Below are positions 1 through 7,050 of a DNA stretch of 40,499 nucleotides, piece by piece. Source of the stretch: a virus; IMG/VR virus record IMGVR_UViG_3300035156_000366, positions 1 to 40,499 of that record; one strand, written 5' to 3'. The translations under genes were made by a program, and so were the position numbers. Within the stretch, counting starts at the first letter, position 1. Each line of letters starts with the position of its first letter. Under the pieces are notes generated by a model. It worked only from the letters and a program-made list of their open reading frames with translations. It did no database searches and was not told where the DNA came from.

Positions 1-390
1 ATGAAGCACGTCTACGCGGGAGCGCCCGCACTACAGCGCACCGAAAAAGTTGGCGACAAGGAGTGTGTGGCGCTGATCCAGCACTACACGAAGGCGGGGT
101 GGACTGGACGATGGAGGGCTGGCCAGCAGGTCGTCGGCGGCGGCTATATCGCACCAGGCACGGCGATCGCCACCTTCGAAAACGGGCGCTGGCCTCTCAG
201 GCCCAATAGGAAGCACGCAGCGTTCTATTTGCGTGCAGACCCGGAAGGATTTTGGGTCATCGACCAATATAGGAATAGGCCGTTGGTGCAATCGCGTAGA
301 ATTTCGTTCCAGACGGCTAAGGACCGCGCCAAAGCGGGATACAGCCCCAGCAACGATGCCGAGATGTACTACGTGATCGAGACGCCATGA
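1..390 (+). CDS. BPSL0067-family protein, probable Tae2-like peptidoglycan amidase
   Basis: A 129-residue protein that I recognise as BPSL0067 family: N-terminal segment with K-V-G-x-x-E-C-V-A-L-I-Q, then P-G-T-A-I-A-T-F, then H-A-A-F-Y and W-V-I-D-Q. This is the layout of a small NlpC/P60-like cysteine amidase. Cys22, His72 and possibly Asp88 are the likely catalytic residues. The family is named after a Burkholderia pseudomallei locus and I associate it with Tae2-type type VI secretion amidases, which cut peptide crosslinks in the cell wall. There is no signal peptide, as expected for a secreted effector. The start codon is the first base of the window, so upstream signals cannot be seen. 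Its stop overlaps the start of the next gene (ATGA), which implies coupled translation. It could instead be a phage lysis accessory. Family call fairly sure; effector role inferred. Confidence 0.75.
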   Translation: MKHVYAGAPALQRTEKVGDKECVALIQHYTKAGWTGRWRAGQQVVGGGYIAPGTAIATFENGRWPLRPNRKHAAFYLRADPEGFWVIDQYRNRPLVQSRRISFQTAKDRAKAGYSPSNDAEMYYVIETP

Positions 391-821
391 GATTGCTGAT
401 CATGAGCTGTTGCGCAAGCCTGGTGGCGGGCGGTGCAGCTGCGTCGAGTTATACAGTCACCTGCCCTGCCAAGTTTCCCAACGAACATATACGGTTTGCA
501 GGCGCGCCGGCGGGGTGGGCGCCATACGCACCCTCGCCACTCGAGGCGACCACAGCGGACGTGATGTACGGGCCGCCAGAGAGCTACACCTACGCGGTGC
601 CGGACACCTACAAGGAAGCGGAGCGACGGATCACGGCTACGTGGAAGCTTGCGCCAGGAGCGGAGCATCAGAAATGGCTACAGTGCGGCTACGGCCGCGC
701 GGCGGAGCTCACGCTGTCTCAGCCCCTCCGGGCGGCGACGTCGGAATGCACAGTCACCAGAACGATAGACGCCAACAGCAACGTGACCAAGGTCGCCGCC
801 GTGTGCAAGCTGGCGCCGTAA
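387..821 (+). CDS. STY0301-family secreted protein, candidate immunity partner
   Basis: A 144-residue protein with an N-terminal signal peptide (hydrophobic stretch over residues 2-19, Ala-rich end near residue 20) and a mature part with four cysteines. The pattern C-P-x-x-F near residue 26, P-A-G-W, a central Y-G-P-P-E, and W-L-Q-C-x-Y-G matches the STY0301 family, named from a Salmonella Typhi locus that I recall as lying in the SPI-6 type VI secretion region. It is predicted to act in the periplasm. The ATG at 387 overlaps the TGA of the amidase-like gene, so the two are made together, as toxin and immunity proteins usually are. A periplasmic inhibitor of the amidase is the natural hypothesis; no direct evidence of binding is visible. 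Family call good, function inferred. Confidence 0.7.
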   Translation: MRLLIMSCCASLVAGGAAASSYTVTCPAKFPNEHIRFAGAPAGWAPYAPSPLEATTADVMYGPPESYTYAVPDTYKEAERRITATWKLAPGAEHQKWLQCGYGRAAELTLSQPLRAATSECTVTRTIDANSNVTKVAAVCKLAP

Positions 822-839
822 CCAGCGCGCCCGCCGCCC

Positions 840-917
840 CTACTCGGCCACCAGCTGCGCCTTGACGGCCGCCGTGCCCGGGCCGTTGTAGGCGAAGCGG
901 TGCGGCGTCCGGGCGCG
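840..917 (-). pseudogene. possible C-terminal remnant of a lysin-like gene
   Basis: Directly downstream of the 918-2348 gene, one minus-strand frame reads about 24 codons with a coding-like composition, ending in a TAG at 840-842. The peptide contains F-A-Y-N-G-P-G followed by A-A-V-K-A-Q-L-V-A-E. N-acetylmuramidase-type phage endolysins often end in a similar R-x-Y-N-G-P-G motif. There is no start codon, so this would be a scar left when neighbouring DNA was swapped. Low confidence: the stretch is short. Confidence 0.25.
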
Positions 918-2348
918 CTACGGCGCCACCTTCACCATCGCGCCCGATATCTCCGACGGTACGCCCTCCCCGCCGCTCTCGGCATAGAAGGTGTACCACC
1001 AGCCAGGAGGCAGGACCAGGGTACGCGACTGACCGTCGCAGAGCAGCCCGGTGTCATGGACCTGCTGGTTTTTGCCGTTCACCCAGCCCCAGATGATGAG
1101 GCACAGTTTTGCCCCGCCCGTGGCTTTCGCCGTAATCTGGACCTTGTCGCCAGACTTCAATTCCGCCCAGCTAACTTTGCTTATATTCCGTGAGCTGCTG
1201 TTGATCAGCTTGATCGGTTCGGTGGTTGCCGGAAACTTTAACGATTGCGACCAGGTGTCGTAGAACGCCCCGCCGGCGTTGGTGGACTTGTGGTCTGTCT
1301 CGCTTTCCAAGCGCCACGTACCCCGCATGGATAACGTGTTCTGTGGCACCAGTGCCGGCAAGGTGGCCTCAACACCATTGATAGCGCCGGCCACCCAGCG
1401 TTCGGCGCCAGTGACCATACGCAGGGCTTCACGCATACGATGCAGGTCGTTGACCACCGCCCAGTTCCAGCCGCTAGGATCGTTGCCCATGATGTTGTAG
1501 CCGCTGCCGTTTTCGACGTAGATAAAGAACGGCACGCCGTCGTTCTGGTCTACCACGCGCGCGCCGTATTTCTTCAACGTGTTGGCGACCTTGCGCAGCT
1601 GATGCGTACACAGCACGTTGGAGTCGAAGTCGGGCGGCAGCATGACGAGCGCGCCTTCTGGAATCTGCCCGTAGTTCCGGCTCCAGGCGTATTCGTCTGC
1701 AGATGTGCCCGGATGCACGTACGCCGGCGTGTTTGTTTTTCCACCCCCACCCAACCCGCTGAACGTCAGCGACATGGAAAGAACGTGTTCGTAATTTGCT
1801 TTGTTGTCGTTGACTTCATGCTTGCGGATCAAGCCGCCGATTGGCGCGACGCCGACCGCGCGCGCGCCCTGATAGTGGTGTGCAGGATCACCCCAGCCGG
1901 TATCGGTGATCTTCGTCCACGCGCATTGCGTAGCGCACCAGCGGCCATCGATGCTTTTGAGGGTCCACAGCGAATACACCATGCCCGTGACCGAGTCCAC
2001 GATGTCGCAGTGACCGTCGCCGCTGGTCGAAGGCGTTGCGTTGGCCGGCCAGCGAGGAATCGTTACCGACGGCAGCCAGACTTCGCCGTCCGGGTCCCAG
2101 ACACCCTTTGCCCCCGGCAACGGGTAGACCGTGACCGCAGGATCGGAAGCGGCGGCCTCGAAAGCGCCAGCCGAATAAGGGCCTTCCCCGATGTTGGGAG
2201 GGTAGAGGTCAGCCGGGATAACGAACGGGTCGAAGGTCGGATTGATCGGGCGCCTGTTCCATGGCGAAGTGGAATGGAACGGGCGCAGGAAGTTACCGAA
2301 CAGTGTGGTGTTGACGTACGCGCGCGGCGTCGTATTGGAGGTGGTCAT
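918..2348 (-). CDS. large protein of unknown function, possible receptor-binding or polysaccharide-active protein
   Basis: A 476-residue protein preceded by a good ribosome site (TAGGAG seven bases before ATG). I do not recognise a named domain. The middle resembles a family of secreted bacterial proteins of unknown function, with S-G-D-G-H-x-x-I-V-D-x-x-T-G-x-x-Y-x-x-W, G-G-L-I-R-x-x-E, I-P-E-G-A-x-V-x-L-P-x-D and Y-G-x-x-V-V-D in order. The last 120 residues look like a beta-sandwich of carbohydrate-binding type (Gly/Trp/Tyr-rich strands). There is no signal peptide. It follows the lysis genes in the same direction, the usual place for late-acquired genes (morons) or a tailspike. A tailspike, a virion enzyme or a lysogenic-conversion factor are all possible. 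Confidence 0.55.
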   Translation of the reverse strand: MTTSNTTPRAYVNTTLFGNFLRPFHSTSPWNRRPINPTFDPFVIPADLYPPNIGEGPYSAGAFEAAASDPAVTVYPLPGAKGVWDPDGEVWLPSVTIPRWPANATPSTSGDGHCDIVDSVTGMVYSLWTLKSIDGRWCATQCAWTKITDTGWGDPAHHYQGARAVGVAPIGGLIRKHEVNDNKANYEHVLSMSLTFSGLGGGGKTNTPAYVHPGTSADEYAWSRNYGQIPEGALVMLPPDFDSNVLCTHQLRKVANTLKKYGARVVDQNDGVPFFIYVENGSGYNIMGNDPSGWNWAVVNDLHRMREALRMVTGAERWVAGAINGVEATLPALVPQNTLSMRGTWRLESETDHKSTNAGGAFYDTWSQSLKFPATTEPIKLINSSSRNISKVSWAELKSGDKVQITAKATGGAKLCLIIWGWVNGKNQQVHDTGLLCDGQSRTLVLPPGWWYTFYAESGGEGVPSEISGAMVKVAP

Positions 2349-2369
2349 AAAGCTCCTATCGGTGTGATT

Positions 2370-2627
2370 TCATTTCGGCCAGGCGTCGACCGTCTTTCGG
2401 TGCCGGATGGCGCAATCGGCGTAAGCCGCGATCAGGCTGCCGGCCCAGTCCAGCACCACGTCGAAGTCATCGACAGTCGGCGCCGGCGGAAGCGGCTGAC
2501 ATTCACTTGCCAGATACTGGTCGAGCGATGGCCGCGTTGGCGGCGGCTGCGGTTTCGGAGAGGTAGCGCAGCCGGTCAGGGCCAGGCCGGCAATCAGGAG
2601 GCAAAGGTGCAGGTTTCGCATTGGCAT
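2370..2627 (-). CDS. Rz1-like outer-membrane spanin lipoprotein
   Basis: About 85 residues with a type II signal peptide: M-R-N-L then a hydrophobic core and the lipobox L-T-G-C. The mature part starts with a proline-rich run (K-P-Q-P-P-P-T-R-P-S-L-D-Q-Y-L), typical of Rz1, the outer-membrane half of the spanin pair that fuses the two membranes at the end of lysis. It starts inside the Rz gene in another frame but runs about 130 bases past the Rz stop, so it is longer than lambda Rz1 and has an extra C-terminal part with two cysteines. AAAGGA lies just upstream; the ATG at 2621 is an alternative start two codons in. Confidence 0.8.
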   Translation of the reverse strand: MPMRNLHLCLLIAGLALTGCATSPKPQPPPTRPSLDQYLASECQPLPPAPTVDDFDVVLDWAGSLIAAYADCAIRHRKTVDAWPK

Positions 2628-2901
2628 AGTTCCTTTTGATGACGGCCAACTGGCCGAGGATGGCGGTGTTGTCGACCTGCGCGCCGGCGGCAGCTTCCTT
2701 GATCGTCTTGGCCGCCAGTTGGTAGTCAGCCAGCGCGACGACGGAGGCGCCGGTGATGGCCTCGGCGTTGTCGAGCTTGACCTCGGCCAGTGCGGCCGCG
2801 CCGCGCCAGCCCTGCACCTGCCAGCCGGCGCCGAAGCCGATCGCCAGTGCCAGCGCGGCGGCGCCGAGCAGTGCAACGGGGTTGATGGCGAGCGGGCTCA
2901 C
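2503..2901 (-). CDS. Rz-like inner-membrane spanin
   Basis: A 132-residue protein with one N-terminal membrane segment (residues about 7-27) followed by a long Ala/Lys/Glu-rich helical region, the architecture of Rz i-spanins. It pairs with the overlapping Rz1 lipoprotein to bridge the periplasm. The start is a GTG whose last bases are the TGA of the endolysin gene (GTGA overlap), so the longer upstream open frame is not used. Recognition rests on topology and position after an endolysin with an embedded lipoprotein gene. Confidence 0.78.
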   Translation of the reverse strand: MSPLAINPVALLGAAALALAIGFGAGWQVQGWRGAAALAEVKLDNAEAITGASVVALADYQLAAKTIKEAAAGAQVDNTAILGQLAVIKRNYANAKPAPLPPDCRPGPDRLRYLSETAAAANAAIARPVSGK

Positions 2902-3335
2902 GTGATCCCCTTCGAATACACGACGCCGTGCGGCGCGAACGTGGCCGTCAGCACTTGGTTGCGCAGCTTGCCGGCGGCGAGGCCGATATGCACCCACGTG
3001 CCTTCGTAGATCAGCTGGTCGAACTCGATGCCGGCCTTGACGATGGCTCGGGCGAGCTCCTTCGGCGCCAGCCCGGCCACGGTGATGTCAGCGGCCAAGC
3101 CTTGCATGTGGGCGCTGTCGCGCGCGCCGCCGGCCGCCGCGTTCAACACCGGGGACCGGTAGCCGCTCGATACGGTGACCGGGCGACCGACCAGCGCGCG
3201 CACTTGCTCGAGCACCCCGGCGAGGCGCCGCAAGTTCTCGACAATGGCAGGCGCCGGCCTGTTGTCGATCCGGCGCCGGGTGGCGATCTGAGAAGCTACC
3301 AGCTCCTCGATGGTGAAGTGTTCGGACAGGTTCAT
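2898..3335 (-). CDS. M15-family peptidase endolysin
   Basis: A 145-residue protein of the peptidase M15 (D-Ala-D-Ala carboxypeptidase-like) type that many phages use as endolysin to cut cell-wall peptides. Visible landmarks: N-terminal N-L-S-E-H-F-T-I-E-E-L, S-S-G-Y-R-S-P-x-x-N, zinc ligands S-A-H-M-Q-G-L-A-A-D (His and Asp), and a C-terminal W-V-H-I-G. There is no signal sequence, so it depends on a holin to reach the wall. The ATG at 3335 has GAGGT six bases upstream and lies one base after the holin stop. Its TGA overlaps the Rz start. Confidence 0.88.
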   Translation of the reverse strand: MNLSEHFTIEELVASQIATRRRIDNRPAPAIVENLRRLAGVLEQVRALVGRPVTVSSGYRSPVLNAAAGGARDSAHMQGLAADITVAGLAPKELARAIVKAGIEFDQLIYEGTWVHIGLAAGKLRNQVLTATFAPHGVVYSKGIT

Positions 3336-3336
3336 A

Positions 3337-3579
3337 TCAGACCTCATTTTTTCTGCGGCCGCTGGCCACATACAGCGCGATGCCAACCGCGAACAGGCAT
3401 TCGAAGACGTCGCGCTCGACCACGCAAGATGCGAGGCCGGCGGCGCTGCCGGCGAGCAGCGAGACATGCGCGAAACGGATGTTGTTCGGCGTGTCCTTGG
3501 TCATTTTGTTGAGCGAGATCGTGCTGATGTAAAACACGTAGATGCAGGCCAGCGCCTGGATGATGGGAGTGAGTGCCAT
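3337..3579 (-). CDS. putative holin
   Basis: An 80-residue membrane protein with two or three hydrophobic segments (residues about 5-22, 37-55 and 61-75) and a short charged tail (R-R-K-N-E-V). Size, topology and position directly before the endolysin mark it as a holin or holin partner that times lysis by opening the inner membrane. AAGGAG sits six bases before the ATG at 3579. It follows another membrane protein gene by four bases, so the two may act as holin and antiholin; which is which cannot be told. Confidence 0.65.
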   Translation of the reverse strand: MALTPIIQALACIYVFYISTISLNKMTKDTPNNIRFAHVSLLAGSAAGLASCVVERDVFECLFAVGIALYVASGRRKNEV

Positions 3580-3583
3580 GTCG

Positions 3584-3913
3584 TTACTCCTTCGGCTCGG
3601 ACAGCCACGGCAACTTGACGTCGCGCAGCCGATCGATGAGATGGAAAAGTACCGGCACCGCGCGCATCGCGGCCAGGCCGGCGAAGAAAGCCACCGCACG
3701 CTCGAGGCTGGCGGGCAGATCGAGATAGTGCAGCGCCATTGGCGTTGCCATGACGGCGACGGCCGTACCGGTCAGCACCGCTGTGACCGCCTGCGGGCGC
3801 GTCAACTCCTTCGCGTAGCTGAGCGACACGGCGGCGCCGAGGAAGGAGAAGATTAGAACGCCGTATTTGATGCCGGCGATACTGTCCTCGGCGTTTGGTG
3901 GTTGAAGTGGCAT
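3584..3913 (-). CDS. putative holin or antiholin, multi-pass membrane protein
   Basis: A 109-residue protein with an N-terminal soluble stretch, then hydrophobic segments at about 15-33, 44-62 and 70-90, and a charged C-terminal end (R-L-R-D-V-K-x-P-W-L-S-E-P-K-E). It resembles the LydA/phage holin 3 style of small lysis membrane proteins, although I cannot name the family with certainty. It is the first gene after the intrinsic terminator that closes the tail region, and begins the lysis cassette of holin-like gene, second holin-like gene, endolysin, Rz and Rz1. Confidence 0.6.
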   Translation of the reverse strand: MPLQPPNAEDSIAGIKYGVLIFSFLGAAVSLSYAKELTRPQAVTAVLTGTAVAVMATPMALHYLDLPASLERAVAFFAGLAAMRAVPVLFHLIDRLRDVKLPWLSEPKE

Positions 3914-3932
3914 GGGCGCTTTCTCTAGGCGT

Positions 3933-3953
3933 AAAAAAACCCGCTTAAGCGGG
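3933..3953 (-). terminator. intrinsic terminator after the tail fibre genes
   Basis: Read on the minus strand, the 14-base palindrome CCCGCTTAAGCGGG (3940-3953) is followed directly by seven T residues. It overlaps the stop codon of the 3945-4160 gene and separates tail genes from lysis genes, so some late transcripts must read through it. Confidence 0.85.
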
Positions 3954-4160
3954 CGTGGTTGCTACAGGTGGTTCGGCCGGTTGTTCTTCCGGCTCCGGCG
4001 GCAGCGGATCTATCTTCGGTATCAGCACCCCGTCGACGATACGATCGCCAATCCGGCCCCCTATAATGGTGGCGTCGACCAGTCCGGGAATGAAGTCCAA
4101 CGTCGGTACGATAACCGTGTTTATGATGTAGCCGTCTGCATCAAGAATGTGTGCGCGCAT
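3945..4160 (-). CDS. small tail-fibre-associated protein
   Basis: A 71-residue protein starting M-R-A-H-I-L-D-A-D-G-Y-I-I-N-T-V, with a C-terminal Pro/Glu-rich tail. Its start touches the end of the glycine-rich fibre gene, so it is translationally coupled to it. Small genes in this place often encode fibre-assembly or fibre-tip proteins. I recognise no family; the role is inferred from position only. Its stop codon lies in the stem of the downstream terminator. Confidence 0.6.
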   Translation of the reverse strand: MRAHILDADGYIINTVIVPTLDFIPGLVDATIIGGRIGDRIVDGVLIPKIDPLPPEPEEQPAEPPVATTPA

Positions 4161-5914
4161 TAAATTACTCCAAGAATTTCGACGAAACCATCGCCGCCAA
4201 GTCCCCCGTCGCTCCCATCGCCGCCTTTCCCCGAACTGCCGGCGTTAGCTGTAGACGTACCTTTGCCGACGCTACCGCTACCACCAGCGCCGCCAGCCCC
4301 CCCAGCGCCTGGACCGGCTTGCACGATGGATGACGCATTGTTTCCTGGCAGGCCAAAGGACGCGGCAGCGGCCGCCGGGGCCGCGCCACCAGCAGCGGGA
4401 GCAATCAGCGTCGTGAAAGAAGATTCACCACTGGCGGCTCCAGATCCCCCGTCGCTCGCTGGCCCATAACCGGACGTTGCCACGCCCGTAGTGGCAGAGC
4501 CAAAGCCCGCACTACCTCCAGGCACTGGGTATTGCGTTGCACCAGTCCAGAATACGGCCGTAGTGGGATCTTCACTCAGCGCCGAACCCCCTGCCTCCCC
4601 TAGTGTAAAGGATCCGTTCGTACCTCCCCTTCCGCGAGTCCCTGAAGTCGCAGCGGGCACACCTCCTAAAATGCTTATGTACGAAGCCGGCGCAGCTGCG
4701 GTGCCGAAAACACTTGCGCCGCCGGGGCCGCCTAGCAGACCCCCAGTTCCATTAATGCCGTTGGAAGATGGGGCACTTGCAGCGCCACCAGTACCCTTAG
4801 CCCCGCCAACCCCGCCAGCGCCCAAGAGAAACGCAACCGAAGCTGGAAGGACCGCCGCTTTAAGCCTAGCCCTGACTATGGGGGCAGCTCGACCAGAAGA
4901 ACCACCACCGCCCCCTGAGCCGCCCGCCCCGCCCGCGCTCCAATTCGCGTTTCCCGATCCACCGCCAGCACCGCCACCGCCGCCGCCACCGCCACCGCTT
5001 AGCGCCAGATCGTAATACCGATAGCCGGGCGCTTTGGCGAAAACGCCACTGGTTTGCGAAAAGAATCGGAAGGCCTCGATAATCACCGTGCGCAGTACTG
5101 TTCCATCGGAGACAAACAGGCGCGTTTCTCCCGGATACATTTTCCAAATGTCGCCCCATGCGTCGACGTCGGGCATGGTGATCTCGCCGGTTCCGGCATT
5201 GGTGATGAAGCAAGTCCAGCCATCGGTGAGCGTGGCGGCCGACGCGAACGTCTGAGTAAAAGTGCCGGAGAGCCGCAGCCACTTACCGCGATCGGCACCG
5301 ACGATCTGCGTGTTGTTGCTGCGCGCTTCGACCGGCGCCGTGGTCCGGGTGATGATGTCCCCCACCCCAACCAAATCGGCGCCGTTGATCGTCTTGAGCT
5401 TGACCACTCCCACCTGATCGTTAATCGTGGTCACGCCTGCTGTCCCGTAGAGGCCGTCCACCCACACCGCGCCATTCCAGACACGCTGCCGGTTCAGCGC
5501 GGTGTCGAAATACCACGCGCCTGCGGCCAGCGCCGCGCCTTGGTTGTCGAGCGTTGGGGGCGATGCCTTCGGGCCAAGATATTTCTTGTCGATAGCTGTT
5601 GCCGCCGCCGCCGCCGCCGCCGCGCTGTTCGCCGCCTCGCCGGCCTTGGTCGTGGCGATGCCGGCCTGATCGGTGGCGATGACGGCCTTCGCAGTCGCCA
5701 CGCCAGCGCTCGTGCTGGCATTTTCCGCGTTCGTGCTCGCAATGTCCGCGCTGGCGCCGGCGGCCAAGGCGAGCGCGTTCATGTCGTCCTTGGTGGCGTT
5801 GACCTCCGCGCCCCAAGCGGGAAGCTCGCTCATATACTTGCCAGCCGCCGCGTCGAAATCGGCTTGCGACATCGACTGGTTCGGCAGCCCTTCCATCAGC
5901 TTCGTGATCGTCAT
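4160..5914 (-). CDS. tail fibre protein with glycine-rich C-terminal domain
   Basis: A 584-residue protein in three parts. Residues about 1-110 include an Ala-rich coiled-coil-like region of T-A/S-A-G-x-A repeats, as in fibre shafts. Residues 110-290 hold fibre-type beta modules (W-Y-F-D-T-x-x-N-R-Q-R-V-W-N-G, then G-K-W-L-R-L-S-G). Residues 300-584 are extremely rich in Gly/Ser/Ala, with uninterrupted Gly runs and G-G-x-G-G motifs. Glycine-rich modules of this kind are known from T-even adhesin tips, where polyglycine II helices pack together and the loops contact the receptor. It overlaps the preceding tail gene (ATGA) and is the likely receptor-binding fibre. The glycine-rich part creates long spurious open frames on the opposite strand. 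Confidence 0.82.
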   Translation of the reverse strand: MTITKLMEGLPNQSMSQADFDAAAGKYMSELPAWGAEVNATKDDMNALALAAGASADIASTNAENASTSAGVATAKAVIATDQAGIATTKAGEAANSAAAAAAAATAIDKKYLGPKASPPTLDNQGAALAAGAWYFDTALNRQRVWNGAVWVDGLYGTAGVTTINDQVGVVKLKTINGADLVGVGDIITRTTAPVEARSNNTQIVGADRGKWLRLSGTFTQTFASAATLTDGWTCFITNAGTGEITMPDVDAWGDIWKMYPGETRLFVSDGTVLRTVIIEAFRFFSQTSGVFAKAPGYRYYDLALSGGGGGGGGGAGGGSGNANWSAGGAGGSGGGGGSSGRAAPIVRARLKAAVLPASVAFLLGAGGVGGAKGTGGAASAPSSNGINGTGGLLGGPGGASVFGTAAAPASYISILGGVPAATSGTRGRGGTNGSFTLGEAGGSALSEDPTTAVFWTGATQYPVPGGSAGFGSATTGVATSGYGPASDGGSGAASGESSFTTLIAPAAGGAAPAAAAASFGLPGNNASSIVQAGPGAGGAGGAGGSGSVGKGTSTANAGSSGKGGDGSDGGLGGDGFVEILGVI

Positions 5915-7050
5915 ACGGTCCCTTCAATTTGTAGTGCCATTTTTGAATATCCAATGTCCGGAATCACGTTCTTGAAAGACGAGTACTTCCCGCATAGAAC
6001 GGTCGACCCGAACTCTGGTATGCCGATGTAGACCATCGAACGTTGACGCGCTGCAGAAAGTTTCTCCTGTACGTAGTCGATCATGTCGTTGTCCAGCACC
6101 ACGTCCAAGGTCATCCGCTTGGAAAACCCACGCTCGGTCGACTCGCTCGTACCGTCGAAGTTAAAGCGGGTTGTCGAGTAATCCTTAATGTCCGTGCCAA
6201 TTCCCCATTGGGTCAGTCCGACGTCCTCGATGGGCCCGACATTGCACATGCCGCACTTGGCCACGGCGCCAGGGTTCTTGATCTCGATCTTCACGCGGGC
6301 GGCGTAGTACAGCGGAAGATCAAGGGTAAGGAAGTAGATTTTCCTGCGGCGGCGGCCGAACAGCCAACGATAAAAACTGCTCCCGGAATTGGACGTTTGC
6401 ATGCTCGTGGCCTGGTTGTAGACCACACCGGAGACTGGGTCCGTCGACGTAATAACGATCTCGGCCGCCTCGACATTGCCGATGTAGACCCCCTGGGCGA
6501 TTGCTTTCGGGTCGACCTCAATCAAGATTAACTCCGGATTCTCGGTCTGCGTGTTGTTGTAGGTGTCAAACATCCGCCAGCGGTTCGTTGCGCCCTTCGG
6601 CAGCCAGTACGCGGTATCGGTCAGCGCTTGGCCGATGTTCTGTCCGGCAGTCGCTGTATGAACGCCGGACTGGGTCCCGGGGGTGTTGATCAAAGCACCG
6701 CCAGGTGTCGCGGCCAAGTTAAAGCTGTTAGCTACTGGCGCGCGCACGTAGTACACGATGCCGGCGACCAGGCCTGTCGGAAGCGATCCGGTCGTGGAGA
6801 ACGAGATCGGCGTATCGAGCACAAGGCCATGCGCCACCCAGCTCACGACAGCCGGCGACGCGGCGGTGAGCGTTACCACCGCGCGCGCGCCCTGCTTCGA
6901 TTCGTAGTTGATGTGCGCGACCGGATCCATCACCCGATCACCTGCTGCATACACCGTCCCCAAACCGTGCGCCGGATAGTCGTCCTCCGGCACATTGGAG
7001 CTGACGAACACCCCCGGATTGGCTACCGATATCGGGTCCAAAATAATCAT
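5911..7050 (-). CDS. putative tail-tip / baseplate protein
   Basis: A 379-residue protein between the tape measure and the fibre, with overlapping starts and stops on both sides. It begins M-I-I-L-D-P-I-S-V-A-N-P-G-V-F and has an Ig-like or beta-sandwich segment near residues 55-130, an R-R-R-R-K patch near residue 236 and a C-G-M-C pair near 268. Proteins in this position in related siphophages form the distal tail or tip complex, where fibres attach. I do not recognise a specific family, so the tip role is inferred from order. It is notable that only this gene and the fibre gene follow the tape measure. Confidence 0.6.
   Translation of the reverse strand: MIILDPISVANPGVFVSSNVPEDDYPAHGLGTVYAAGDRVMDPVAHINYESKQGARAVVTLTAASPAVVSWVAHGLVLDTPISFSTTGSLPTGLVAGIVYYVRAPVANSFNLAATPGGALINTPGTQSGVHTATAGQNIGQALTDTAYWLPKGATNRWRMFDTYNNTQTENPELILIEVDPKAIAQGVYIGNVEAAEIVITSTDPVSGVVYNQATSMQTSNSGSSFYRWLFGRRRRKIYFLTLDLPLYYAARVKIEIKNPGAVAKCGMCNVGPIEDVGLTQWGIGTDIKDYSTTRFNFDGTSESTERGFSKRMTLDVVLDNDMIDYVQEKLSAARQRSMVYIGIPEFGSTVLCGKYSSFKNVIPDIGYSKMALQIEGTV

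Noticed and set aside
1440-2639. Plus-strand open frame of 399 codons opposite the 918-2348 gene
   Set aside because: Arg-rich shadow peptide with no ribosome site; the opposite strand has a good start and coherent protein.
4491-5015. Plus-strand proline-rich frame resembling a collagen or cell-wall protein
   Set aside because: It is the reverse complement of the glycine-rich fibre codons (GGC/GGT read as GCC/ACC on the other strand gives Pro/Ala).
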